Source: Deltaproteobacteria bacterium (GTDB lineage Bacteria; Acidobacteriota; Thermoanaerobaculia; Multivoradales; JAHZIX01). From it: a DNA stretch of 64,000 nt. The stretch is taken from assembly GCA_022601195.1 (NCBI GenBank), contig JAHZIX010000029.1, forward strand, positions 372,001 to 436,000, in the 5' to 3' direction. The notes below the pieces were generated by a model. It saw only the letters and a program-made list of their open reading frames with translations, was not told the origin of the DNA and made no database searches. The position numbers and the translations under genes are program-made. The number at the start of each line of letters is the position of its first letter. Within the stretch, counting starts at the first letter, position 1. Of the stretch, positions 1 through 8,249 are shown one piece after another.

Positions 1-46
1 GTTTGAGGTTATTGGGGGTTCCAGTACCAGAAAGGAGGATGCGAGG

Positions 47-2047
47 ATGTCATTCATGAGCTGCAACAGGTTGTACCCCGTCGGAGTCACCTTCGTACTC
101 CTATCGGTTGTCTTCACCTCGAGTCTCGGATCTTCAAGTCTAGCTCCGAAACGCCCGGAGTCTCCTTGGCGCGATGCCGGTCTCACCGAGAGGCAGGCCG
201 CGGCCCACCTTCTCGACCGCTTGAGCTTTGGTGCTACACCGGGGGAGGTCGATGAAGTCCTTTCGGTGGGGATCGAGAGGTGGGTGGAGGACCAACTGAG
301 AGGGCAAATACCAGACCCACGGTTGGCTCGTCGTCTTCGTTCCCTCGACGCCCTAGATCTATCCGCCATCGAATTGGCAAAGACCTTTCTGGATCCTGGA
401 GACCTCCTTCGTCAAGCGGATGCTCAAGGCATCGTCGATCGCGAAACCCTCTTGGGTTTGACCGAAAGCGGCGAAAAGGGTGAGCCGGTGTCCGCACCGG
501 AGCGTCGAAGAACCATCCGACGCCTCAAGGCCTGGGCTGAAAGTCAGGGGTACCGAACCACCAAGGAAATGCTGCAGCAATTGGGCGCTCAGAAACTCCT
601 GCGAGGCGTCTATGCAGAGAATCAGCTGCAGGAGGTGCTCACGGACTTTTGGTACAACCACTTTCACGTCTCTACTTCCAACCCACGCAGTCGAGGCTTT
701 GTTCTCTCCTACGAGCGCGATGCTATTCGTCCTCACATCCTGGGTTCTTTTCGAGACCTCTTGGGAGCGACGGCGCGACATCCGGCGATGCTCCTCTACC
801 TCGATAACGCCAAATCCATCGCTGCTGAAGGCATGCCCAAGACTTTTGATCGGACGGAAAGAGCAGGGAGGAGGAGAGGCTTCGCTGGCTCCCGGCGGCA
901 GGGAAGTTCCGAGAGTCGGAGAAATGGGGGACGCCGAAGGGCACGGCTCTCCGGCCTCAACGAAAACTACGCTCGCGAGCTTATGGAGCTCCACACTCTC
1001 GGTGTGGATGGCGGCTATTTGCAAAAAGATGTCGTCGAAGTGGCTCGGGCTTTCTCCGGTTGGACCGTGTTGTCCCCTGGCCGAACTCGTGATCGAGCGG
1101 AAGGCCTCTACCGGCGAACCTCTGCCGGGAACCGTAGAGGCTTCGTCCTAGATGAGTTGTTCTTCTTTCGTGCAGATGCTCACGATGCTGGCGAGAAGGT
1201 GGTTCTCGGTAGGAAACTGCCGGCAAACCGAGGCATCGAGGATGGGGAAGATGTGCTGGATCTACTGGCGACAAACCCAGCGACTGCTCGACATCTTTCC
1301 CGCAAATTAGCGGTGCGCTTTGTGGCAGACGACCCACCAGGAGCATTGGTGGATCGACTCGCCGAGGTTTTTATCCAGAGTGATGGTGACTTAGAGAGAG
1401 TGTTTCGTAGTCTCTTGAAGTCGCCGGACTTTTGGTCCTCCGAGGCACGCCGACAGAAGATCAAGTCTCCCTTTGAGCTCACCGTTTCGGCCCTACGAGC
1501 CTTGGGGGCCGAGGTGGCAGACCCCCGTGGCTCGTTGGAATGGGTCATGCGGATGGGACAGCACCTCTACGCTTATCCAGCCCCCACAGGCTTTCCGGAC
1601 TCCGCGGAACATTGGGTCAACACAGGGGCCTTGTTGAGTCGTATGAACTTTGGTCTGCAGCTCGCAGGGGGCTATGTACCTGGAGTGTGGTTCGACCTGG
1701 AAAGTCTCAACGGCAAAAAAGAGCCGGAATCAATCTCGGATGCTCTGGAGACCTATCTGTCCCTCCTTTTACCGGAGCGGGATATCACCAATACCGTGCG
1801 GCAGCTGGAAGCGACAGTGGCAGACCCGGACTTGGCACGGAAGGTCGCTGCGGCCATGCCGGACTCGAGGCAAAGCGATGCGGCCCTCGGGGAATTCGAT
1901 CGACAAGCCAGGCTTTTTGCCGGATCTTCTATGAATGAAAGCACCAACCCATTCAGCGAGTTTGAGCAGGGTTCCTTCAGGGCTCCTAGCCCCGTGGCTC
2001 AAGTCGTCGGGTTGATTCTGGGTTCGCCGGAATTCCAACGTCGCTAG
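47..2047 (+). CDS. DUF1800 family exported protein
   Basis: 666 aa. The start is ATG with AAAGGAGG at 31-38, 8 nt upstream. A hydrophobic segment at about residues 10-28 looks like a signal peptide or anchor. The DUF1800 signature is clear: an early LLDRLSFGAT motif, FWYNHFHV near residue 205, and NENYARELMELHTLG from residue 305. An Arg/Gly/Ser-rich low-complexity insert lies at about 270-303. DUF1800 proteins are usually encoded beside a DUF1501 protein, as here 26 nt downstream. The pair is common in Planctomycetes, Acidobacteria and Proteobacteria, but its biochemical role is unknown. The family call is firm; I assign no reaction. Confidence 0.93.
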   Translation: MSFMSCNRLYPVGVTFVLLSVVFTSSLGSSSLAPKRPESPWRDAGLTERQAAAHLLDRLSFGATPGEVDEVLSVGIERWVEDQLRGQIPDPRLARRLRSLDALDLSAIELAKTFLDPGDLLRQADAQGIVDRETLLGLTESGEKGEPVSAPERRRTIRRLKAWAESQGYRTTKEMLQQLGAQKLLRGVYAENQLQEVLTDFWYNHFHVSTSNPRSRGFVLSYERDAIRPHILGSFRDLLGATARHPAMLLYLDNAKSIAAEGMPKTFDRTERAGRRRGFAGSRRQGSSESRRNGGRRRARLSGLNENYARELMELHTLGVDGGYLQKDVVEVARAFSGWTVLSPGRTRDRAEGLYRRTSAGNRRGFVLDELFFFRADAHDAGEKVVLGRKLPANRGIEDGEDVLDLLATNPATARHLSRKLAVRFVADDPPGALVDRLAEVFIQSDGDLERVFRSLLKSPDFWSSEARRQKIKSPFELTVSALRALGAEVADPRGSLEWVMRMGQHLYAYPAPTGFPDSAEHWVNTGALLSRMNFGLQLAGGYVPGVWFDLESLNGKKEPESISDALETYLSLLLPERDITNTVRQLEATVADPDLARKVAAAMPDSRQSDAALGEFDRQARLFAGSSMNESTNPFSEFEQGSFRAPSPVAQVVGLILGSPEFQRR

Positions 2048-2073
2048 CCATCGATGGTAGAGAGGAGACGGTT

Positions 2074-3333
2074 GTGACTTTAGATCGGAGACTTTTTCTC
2101 AAGGCAGGTGGAGCGGCCCTTTTCTCCGCCGGCTTGGGGCCTTCGTTTCTCCAGCGTGCAGCTTTGGCAATGACTGAGCCCGAGCCGTTTTTCCGCCGCA
2201 AAGCATTGGTGACGATTTTCCAGCGGGGGGCGATGGATGGATTGATGGCGGTGCCATCCCTCGACGACGACCGGCTGCGCCGGCTGCGCCCCCGACTAGC
2301 TCAGAGTGCTGCGAAGGGAGCTGGAGAAGCCGCCGTGCTGGATCTGGATGGCAGATTCGGGTTGCACCCCTCCTTAGGTCCTCTCCTACCGTACTGGCAA
2401 GAGGGTCGCCTGGGAATCGTCCATGCCATGGGATCACCGGATCCGACTCGTTCCCACTTCGATGCCCAAGACTACATGGAGACGGGGACACCCGGTCGCA
2501 AGAGCACTTCCAGCGGCTGGCTGAACCGAGTCTCCGGGCTGCTCGGCCACGAAGCGACTCCCTTCCGCTCCTTAGCGTTGACGCCGGCTCTGCCCAGATC
2601 TCTATATGGCGACGAACCTGCGATAGCGGTCACCAACCTCGCCGACTTCCAGGTACAGCTTCCGGGAGCTAGTGGGGCAACTGCCGTGGCTGGCCAAGGC
2701 TTCGAGTCCCTTTACGAACAGACTTCTCAGAGTTTGCTTCGAGACACCGCTACGGAGACTTTCGAAGCGGTAGAAATTCTCGGTCGGGTGAACCTCAATG
2801 CCTACCGGCCTGCCCATGGAGCCCGGTACCCCAAGAGTCAGCTGGGCAGAAGCCTGAGGCAGATCGCCATGTTGATCAAGGCGGGAGTGGGCCTAGAGAT
2901 CGCCTTCGCGGAGAGTCGTGGGTGGGATACGCACGTGAACCAGGGGACGGTGACGGGCACTTTCGCCAATCGAGCCTCGGATCTGGCGAAGTCCATTCAG
3001 GCCTTCTGGACGGACCTTGGTTCTCATCGCGATGACGTATTGGTCATGACGATGACGGAATTCGGTCGAACGGTTCGAGAGAATGGCTCCGGGGGCACGG
3101 ATCACGGCCACGGTTCCTGCCTTTTTGTCTTGGGTCAGGAGGTGGACGGGGGAAAGGTGCATGGCCATTTCCCGGGTCTAGCGGAAGGAGACCTCTTCGA
3201 AGGTAGAGATCTACCGGTGACCACAGATTTTCGTTCTATCTTCGCCGGGGTTGCCTCCAACCACCTAGGAATCCGAAATGACAAAAATCTCTTTCCCGGT
3301 TGGAAAGGCAAGCCCCTCTCTCTCTTTAGCTAA
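2074..3333 (+). CDS. DUF1501 family Tat-exported protein
   Basis: 419 aa. The start is GTG with AGAGGAG at 2061-2067. The N-terminus reads DRRLFLKAGGAALFSAG, a twin-arginine signal with a hydrophobic core and an Ala-rich cleavage region near residue 32, so export folded through Tat is likely. DUF1501 hallmarks are present: FGRTVRENGSGGTDHGHG near residue 330, an alkaline-phosphatase/sulfatase-superfamily-like metal region, and an early substrate-cap region. It follows the DUF1800 gene by 26 nt in the same operon, the usual partner arrangement. The substrate is unknown. Confidence 0.93.
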   Translation: MTLDRRLFLKAGGAALFSAGLGPSFLQRAALAMTEPEPFFRRKALVTIFQRGAMDGLMAVPSLDDDRLRRLRPRLAQSAAKGAGEAAVLDLDGRFGLHPSLGPLLPYWQEGRLGIVHAMGSPDPTRSHFDAQDYMETGTPGRKSTSSGWLNRVSGLLGHEATPFRSLALTPALPRSLYGDEPAIAVTNLADFQVQLPGASGATAVAGQGFESLYEQTSQSLLRDTATETFEAVEILGRVNLNAYRPAHGARYPKSQLGRSLRQIAMLIKAGVGLEIAFAESRGWDTHVNQGTVTGTFANRASDLAKSIQAFWTDLGSHRDDVLVMTMTEFGRTVRENGSGGTDHGHGSCLFVLGQEVDGGKVHGHFPGLAEGDLFEGRDLPVTTDFRSIFAGVASNHLGIRNDKNLFPGWKGKPLSLFS

Positions 3334-3345
3334 CCTCCCCTCCCT

Positions 3346-3560
3346 CGGTGTCAGGCATGCACTCCGTGCATCGCTTAAGTAAAGTGACGTCAGGTTTGCA
3401 TGCCCTGCATCACAGCCACTTTCTTCTTTCCCAGGCTCCCTGCATCTCCAAGTTCGCGCTACGAAGTAGGTGGGGGGGAAGGGCAAGGCAGACCGACCGG
3501 CCGGGGCCATTGGAAGACCTTGTCTATTTAAGCGGTGCACGGAGTGCATGCCTGACACCG
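3346..3560. repeat. 215-bp element with 33-bp inverted ends (MITE/REP-like)
   Basis: The left arm (3346-3378) and the reverse complement of the right arm (3528-3560) match at 32 of 33 positions. Each arm contains a small hairpin: ATGCAC-TCC-GTGCAT at 3357-3371, with one mismatch in the right copy. A degenerate third copy (GTCAGG, then ATGC-CCT-GCAT at 3400-3410) lies just inside the left arm. The inner 150 bp have no transposase; the open frame there has no recognisable protein. It sits between two convergent genes. No target-site duplication is obvious. It could be a non-autonomous transposable element, a REP cluster, or a very long bidirectional stem-loop. Confidence 0.75.
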
Positions 3561-3577
3561 GTGGGGCTGAAGGGTTG

Positions 3578-4435
3578 TTAGGAGTACTCGTAGACTCCTT
3601 TTCCGGCCTTGCGGCCCAGCCTTCCTGCCTTGACGTATTGGCGAAGGAGGTTTGAGGGTCGGTAGGATTCGCCAAGGGTGTGGTGGAGGTGTTCGAGAAT
3701 TGACAGGCGGATATCTAGGCCCACTAGATCGACCATTTCAAAAGGTCCCATGGGATGGTTGAGTCCGAGTTTGAGAGCTTTGTCGATGTCTTCTGCGGTC
3801 GCCACTCCGGTTTCCAGCATTCGGAAAGCCTCGTTGCCGATCAGGGCGTTGATCCGGCTAGTGACAAAGCCCGGGCTTTCATTGACGAGAACTGTTTCCT
3901 TCCCCATTTTCTGGGCGACCTGGGTGATGAGCTCCAGAGTTTCCTGCGAGGTTTCTAGACCTCGAACGATTTCCACTAGCTTCATCAAATGGACCGGATT
4001 GAAGAAGTGCATGCCCGCAAAGCGTTCGGGTCGATCCGAGGCTCCCGCCATTTCTGTGATCGAGAGACCCGATGTATTGGAAGCGTAGGTCGCCTCTTTT
4101 GGAGCATGGCGGGAGACCTCAGCGAAGGTTTCGATCTTGAGGCGCATGACTTCCGGGACGGCTTCGATGACCAGATTGGCATCCTCGACCGTGGCCTCCA
4201 GGGAGGCGTGCCCATGAAGGTTGCTCCGAGCGGCGTCTGCCAACTGCGGCTCGACCTTGCCGAGGCTGACTCCCTTGTCGAGGGAACGGTGGACCGTGGC
4301 CACCGCTTTCTCGAGGGCTGCGGCACTGACGTCGAATAGATGGGCTCGGTAGCCTGCGAGGGCGGCCACCTGGGCAATACCTCTGCCCATGGTTCCGGCC
4401 CCCAGTATGGCGATGACGGAGTTCTCGTGTTTCAT
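3578..4435 (-). CDS. hbd: 3-hydroxyacyl-CoA (3-hydroxybutyryl-CoA) dehydrogenase
   Basis: 285 aa, the usual length of monofunctional bacterial enzymes. It reversibly oxidises (S)-3-hydroxyacyl-CoA with NAD(P), in beta-oxidation or butanoate/PHB metabolism. The N-terminal Rossmann fold has GAGTMG at 12-17. The catalytic region shows SNTSGLSI (Ser122), GMHFFNP (His143) and Glu155, the spacing of the known Ser-His-Glu set, then VNESPGFV and the C-terminal dimerisation domain ending in KAGRLGRKAGKGVYEY. It starts at ATG 4435 without a strong SD. The neighbour is a ferritin-like protein rather than a thiolase or crotonase, so the exact pathway cannot be told. Chain-length preference is inferred only from family. 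Confidence 0.92.
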   Translation of the reverse strand: MKHENSVIAILGAGTMGRGIAQVAALAGYRAHLFDVSAAALEKAVATVHRSLDKGVSLGKVEPQLADAARSNLHGHASLEATVEDANLVIEAVPEVMRLKIETFAEVSRHAPKEATYASNTSGLSITEMAGASDRPERFAGMHFFNPVHLMKLVEIVRGLETSQETLELITQVAQKMGKETVLVNESPGFVTSRINALIGNEAFRMLETGVATAEDIDKALKLGLNHPMGPFEMVDLVGLDIRLSILEHLHHTLGESYRPSNLLRQYVKAGRLGRKAGKGVYEYS

Positions 4436-4534
4436 GGTGGAGTCGCTCTAGTGATGTAGGTGAGGCTGCCTGAGTGATGGGAGCCAGGTCTGTGCTCGGT
4501 GGCTGAATCTCAATTTCATGAATGACATTTAGGG

Positions 4535-5194
4535 TCAGGACATAGGAATGGCGCTCAGTCCCGTCGTCTTGGTTTTCAAGGTTCGTAGTTCATCGGCGAC
4601 GGCCAGTGTGCTGCGAGTGGCCGCTGCGGCGAGCTCTTGGGTTTCGGGAGTGGTGCAATATTTGACCAGAATGTCGCGGCCCCAAGCGTGATGGTGGACT
4701 TCTTCGGGCTGAATGATGGTCTCGTAGAGCTCAGCGGTTTTGTAGTCTCCGGCTTGGCGGCAGAAGTTGATGAACTGAAGGTTTCTGACTCGAGCGATGG
4801 CTTCGCAGGCGAAGGGCCCAGCGGCGACTCGTTCGACGGTGGTTCGTAGGCCTCGCAAATAGTGGTAGAGGGGAGAGTAGCCCTCTGTGGCTGGGTCGAA
4901 CTGGGAAAGATCTTCCCCCAACTCTTCCAAGCGAACGCTGATCAGGTGATAGTGCTTCATTTCGTCGCCACACTGCCCGGCCAAGAGCTGCTTGGCATCC
5001 ATTTCCGGGGTCGTGGGCATCCACAAAGCTGCCAGCTCGGCCGCTTCGAGCTCACTCTTCAGGGCTAACTTCAAGAGTGAGTTGACTTCCACTTGCCCCT
5101 CGGCCTCTGCTTCCAGGGCCTCCTGTTCTCCCAGGCGACTAAACAGCTCTTCCATCTCTTTGACCAAGCCCGCGACGAATTGTTGACTCTCCAC
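4535..5194 (-). CDS. ferritin-like di-iron domain protein
   Basis: 219 aa, all-helical composition. The start is GTG, with AAGGAG 8 nt upstream on this strand. Likely di-iron ligands are spread over a four-helix bundle: SELEAAEL near residue 49, GDEMKHYH (ExxH) near 77, and EEVHHHAWG (ExxHH) near 165. This is the pattern of ferritin-like oxidases/hydroxylases. Size and ligand pattern do not match bacterioferritin or rubrerythrin, and it may belong to the small tRNA-hydroxylase/DUF455-like groups. It is encoded about 100 nt upstream of the acyl-CoA dehydrogenase gene on the same strand, but a shared role is not evident. The substrate is unknown. Confidence 0.75.
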   Translation of the reverse strand: MESQQFVAGLVKEMEELFSRLGEQEALEAEAEGQVEVNSLLKLALKSELEAAELAALWMPTTPEMDAKQLLAGQCGDEMKHYHLISVRLEELGEDLSQFDPATEGYSPLYHYLRGLRTTVERVAAGPFACEAIARVRNLQFINFCRQAGDYKTAELYETIIQPEEVHHHAWGRDILVKYCTTPETQELAAAATRSTLAVADELRTLKTKTTGLSAIPMS

Positions 5195-5401
5195 GATAGG
5201 GTCTCCTTAGCAAGTACTCCGTAGGAAGCCTATTGTAGTGGAGTCGCGGAGATCTCTGCGGTTGAAATGAGCAAGACATTCGGCTGCTAGTATCGCGAGA
5301 TGAGCGATCGAACCCAGGGAGAGAGTCCTACGGTTGCTGGTTCTGCGGGCCGGAATGACTAGATCCCAAATCAGGGGACGCGAGAGAGAAGGCGAGAGGC
5401 G

Positions 5402-6358
5402 ATGAGCACGATGATGTATGGGTGGGCTTCCGAGGCTCCGGCTCCTGTAGCTCCGCGAGTGCGAACTCCTTTAGTGAGGGTCTACCTAGCGATCTTTTGC
5501 GCAGCAGGAGCTCTCTTGGCAGGAGCTCCTGCCAGGGGGGAGCTTTCGAATCCGGAAGAATCCCCGAGGGACCCCATCGCTAGTCTGTTGACTCTGCCCG
5601 GCGATTGGGTGGAAGTGAGGTTCACACCGGGCTCCCTGGATCGGGCGGCCCGACTCCAGGGTCGCCTAGGGGATCTGTTTCGGCGTTTCAATGCTTGGTC
5701 GAAAGGGTCCCGTGCTCTCGAGGTTTTGGTGGTTTCTCCGGATGAATGGGCCCGTCTCCAGATCGAGCTGCCTTTTGGTTTTCCAGCGAAGAAGGACCAG
5801 GATTCTTGGTATGCCCCAGCTTGGGGGACAGAAGGCAGCGTTCAGCTTTGGAAGGGGTTGGCGGCCTCCGAGGTCGAAGGGATCGAGCAGTTCCAGGTGC
5901 GCGGTAGCCCTAAGGAAATTGCCAGTCTCGCCCTAGCGGATTTTGTCTTGGAACTAGAGATCTGCCGTAGCTTCATGAGCTCGGAAGCAGTAGCGGGAGG
6001 TGTGGAAGGGCTGTGGTTGAGTGATCTTTTTGCTCACGTCCTGTGCACCTCCAGCGACCGACTTCGCACCTATCAGGATCCGGTTGGCTCGGCGGCGCTA
6101 TTGCAGGCTCTCGCGGTCGCCGAGGGGGCGCCGACCCGCTTGAAACTGAGCGACTATGGACCAGACCTCGATTTTGCTGCTTGGCTGGGATTCCAGGCCC
6201 GCTTCGCTCAGGGTGCCGAGTTGATCTGGGCAGAGACGGGGAAAGCTTCCGTGAAACGGATCCTCCGCATGCGCCGGAAGAAAGGGTCTGCGCTGGTCTT
6301 CGAAGATCTGCTTCGAGAGTATCCGAACCTGTCTCAGTGGCATCCGGGCGCAAGCTAG
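5402..6358 (+). CDS. exported protein of unknown function
   Basis: 318 aa. ATG start with a purine-rich GAGAGAAGG upstream. A hydrophobic stretch at about residues 26-45 ends in AGAPARGE, consistent with a signal peptide with a long charged N-region. The mature part has no motif I recognise. The segment LWLSDLFAHVLC, with an FVLELEICRSF region before it, vaguely resembles the helices around a degenerate zinc-peptidase site but lacks HExxH, so I do not call it an enzyme. The C-terminus is basic (RILRMRRKK). It stands alone between the divergent ferritin-like gene and the export cluster. Confidence 0.7.
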   Translation: MSTMMYGWASEAPAPVAPRVRTPLVRVYLAIFCAAGALLAGAPARGELSNPEESPRDPIASLLTLPGDWVEVRFTPGSLDRAARLQGRLGDLFRRFNAWSKGSRALEVLVVSPDEWARLQIELPFGFPAKKDQDSWYAPAWGTEGSVQLWKGLAASEVEGIEQFQVRGSPKEIASLALADFVLELEICRSFMSSEAVAGGVEGLWLSDLFAHVLCTSSDRLRTYQDPVGSAALLQALAVAEGAPTRLKLSDYGPDLDFAAWLGFQARFAQGAELIWAETGKASVKRILRMRRKKGSALVFEDLLREYPNLSQWHPGAS

Positions 6359-6658
6359 GTCTCGGTGAGCAGCTTAGGGAGAGGCTTTTCGTCCCGTCAG
6401 GAAGGTCACGGCGCACTCTGTGTCAATGGGAGGTGTCCTTGGGGCGGCTCGATAGCCACCTGAGGGTCACCCAGTCCAACATGGCTCTGCCGCTCGGGGA
6501 CTTCCCGGGTCCTTCGCGAATCCTTCTAGGATGAGGAAGTTCTGCTGGTGTCCGAATTTGGGACGAAAGATTCCCGAAATCGCACATCGACTTAACGAAA
6601 CCCAAGAGCAGGCGCCCCGTAAATGACTGGGAATTTGATATTTTTGAAGGTCAACAGC
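6359..6658. other. intergenic region upstream of sigma-54 promoter
   Basis: About 300 nt without a convincing gene. It holds weak dyads that could be activator sites for the downstream response regulator: GTCC-N7-GGAC at 6550-6564 and GGGA-N8-CCCG in the same area, roughly 100 nt before the promoter. That is a normal distance for enhancer-type sites, but the dyads are short and only candidates. Confidence 0.4.
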
Positions 6659-6674
6659 TGGCATGGCTCTTGCG
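6659..6674 (+). promoter_or_regulatory. sigma-54 (-24/-12) promoter
   Basis: TGGCATGGCTCTTGCG matches the consensus TGGCACgrnnnTTGCw at all core positions: GG and GC are separated by exactly 10 nt, with TGGCA at -24 and TTGC at -12. The predicted start near 6685 leaves a leader of about 21 nt, containing GGAGG at 6692-6696 in front of the TTG start at 6706. The same cluster encodes a sigma-54-dependent response regulator, so autoregulation is likely. Confidence 0.8.
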
Positions 6675-6705
6675 CTTTCTGAGGAGCTGACGGAGGACGA
6701 AAGTT

Positions 6706-7959
6706 TTGGATATACCGAGAGAAGGACATGCCGAGAAACTTCGCCGCAAGCGAATTCTCTACATCATTGTCGGAGTAGGCCTGCTGGGTGCTGCTTGGTT
6801 TGCTGTTGCGAACCTGGAGCCGGCGGCCAGATCCATCGAGGCCGACTCTCTATGGATGGAAGAGGTCAAGCGCGGTGAGATGCTGCGAGAGGTCCGCGGC
6901 CCGGGGACTCTGGTACCCGAGGAGATTCGCTGGATTGGAGCCTTGACGGATGGCCGAGTAGAGCGGATCCTGATCAAGCCAGGTGCCGAAGTGACGGAAG
7001 ATTCGGTCATTCTGGAACTCAGCAACCCAGCGGTAGAACGGGCCTCCCGGGACGCCGAGTTACAGTTGCAATCGGCAGAAGCCGACTATCTGGATCTGAA
7101 AGTTCGGCTGGATAGCGAGCAGCTGAGTCAGCAGGCTTCAGCAGCGGCGGTAGAAGCTGACTATCGGGAAGCGGTGCTCGAGGCGGAAGCCAACGAGCAG
7201 CTTTCCAGCGACGGGCTCATTTCCAATATCGAGCTGCGCCGTTCGCAGATTCGTGCCGAGCAGCTGGCCAACCGTCATCGCATCGAACAACAACGTCTGG
7301 AGAAAACCGCAGAATCTCTGGAAGCTCAATTGGGTTCCCAGCGAGCCCGGTTGCGCCAGGCGGAGGCTCTATTCGATCTTCGCAAGCGGGAGATGGCCGG
7401 TCTCGAGGTCCGGGCCACTCTGAGCGGCGTTTTGCAACAGGTCCCTGTGGAGGAAGGACAGCAAGTCTCTCCCGGTACCAACTTGGCACGGGTGGCGCGG
7501 CCCGACCTGCTCAAGGCGGAGCTCCGCATCGCGGAAACTCAGGCCAAAGATGTGCAGGTGGGGCAGGTGGCTCGTATCGATACCCGCAATGGGGTCATCG
7601 ACGGACAGGTACAGCGGATCGATCCGGCTGCCCAGGACGGTACGGTGACGGTGGATGTCACGCTGACGGGGGATCTTCCCCGAGGGGCTCGTCCCCAACT
7701 CAGCGTCGATGGCACCGTCGAGCTGGAACGTCTCGAGGACGTGCTTTACGTCGGTCGCCCTGCCTACGGACAGCCCTTCGGCAAGATCGGCCTATTTCGC
7801 ATCAGCGAAGACGGCGGCACCGCCCACCGAGTCCAGGTGGAGTTGGGACGGAGCTCAGTCAGTACCTTCGAGATCGTCAATGGTCTTCAGGTAGGCGACA
7901 AAGTGATCCTGTCGGATACCTCCGCGTACGATAACGAGGACACTTTGAGGCTTCGGTAA
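6706..7959 (+). CDS. HlyD/MacA-type periplasmic adaptor (membrane fusion protein)
   Basis: 417 aa. TTG start chosen because GGAGG (6692-6696) lies 9 nt upstream and the predicted sigma-54 transcript starts just before it. One N-terminal TM helix (about residues 18-36) follows a basic segment. Then come a barrel-sandwich lipoyl half (GRVERILIKPGAEV, residues 85-98), a long Gln/Glu/Ala-rich coiled-coil hairpin (about 115-230), the second lipoyl half (ATLSGVLQQVPVEEGQQV) and beta-barrel domains. Such adaptors bridge an inner-membrane ABC transporter and a TolC-type channel. Two ATPases follow, but no permease or TolC gene is next to it. Confidence 0.9.
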   Translation: MDIPREGHAEKLRRKRILYIIVGVGLLGAAWFAVANLEPAARSIEADSLWMEEVKRGEMLREVRGPGTLVPEEIRWIGALTDGRVERILIKPGAEVTEDSVILELSNPAVERASRDAELQLQSAEADYLDLKVRLDSEQLSQQASAAAVEADYREAVLEAEANEQLSSDGLISNIELRRSQIRAEQLANRHRIEQQRLEKTAESLEAQLGSQRARLRQAEALFDLRKREMAGLEVRATLSGVLQQVPVEEGQQVSPGTNLARVARPDLLKAELRIAETQAKDVQVGQVARIDTRNGVIDGQVQRIDPAAQDGTVTVDVTLTGDLPRGARPQLSVDGTVELERLEDVLYVGRPAYGQPFGKIGLFRISEDGGTAHRVQVELGRSSVSTFEIVNGLQVGDKVILSDTSAYDNEDTLRLR

Positions 7960-8029
7960 CGGGTGTGCTGTAGGGACGGAGAAAATCTGCTGGTACCTGA
8001 AACAAAGGTCGCGTCAGCACCGTCCTTAC

Positions 8030-8065
8030 TCTTATGGGACTCAGGAAATCTTGTGGGACTCAGGG
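8030..8065. repeat. two direct repeats, 19-bp period
   Basis: TCTTATGGGACTCAGG at 8030-8045 is repeated as TCTTGTGGGACTCAGG at 8049-8064, one mismatch in 16, spaced about two helical turns apart. The pair lies in the 290-nt gap between the adaptor gene and the first ATPase gene and may be a binding site for a dimeric regulator. A weak GG-N10-GC box (8154-8167) further down is a poor sigma-54 match. Confidence 0.45.
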
Positions 8066-8249
8066 ATAGGGATGGGCTGGCTGCCAGCAGAATGAGTCGC
8101 TGGAGATAAGGTTGATATCGGTATAGTTGAGTGCGAAATTTGGTAAGTGTAGTGGCCTTGGTTCGGCGTCGCACCACAGCGGCCACCAAGGCTCCAAAAA
8201 ACGCTATACAAGAAGACATGCGGTGGAAAGCTACCGAGAGGAGAGCAAG

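Noticed and set aside
3348..3581. 77-aa frame inside the 33-bp inverted repeats as a possible transposase
   Set aside because: No transposase motif, no SD, and much of the frame is the repeat itself.
5262..5293. TTGAAA ... TAGTAT as a sigma-70 promoter for the exported protein at 5402
   Set aside because: The spacer is 20 nt, outside the usual 16-18, and the boxes are weak.
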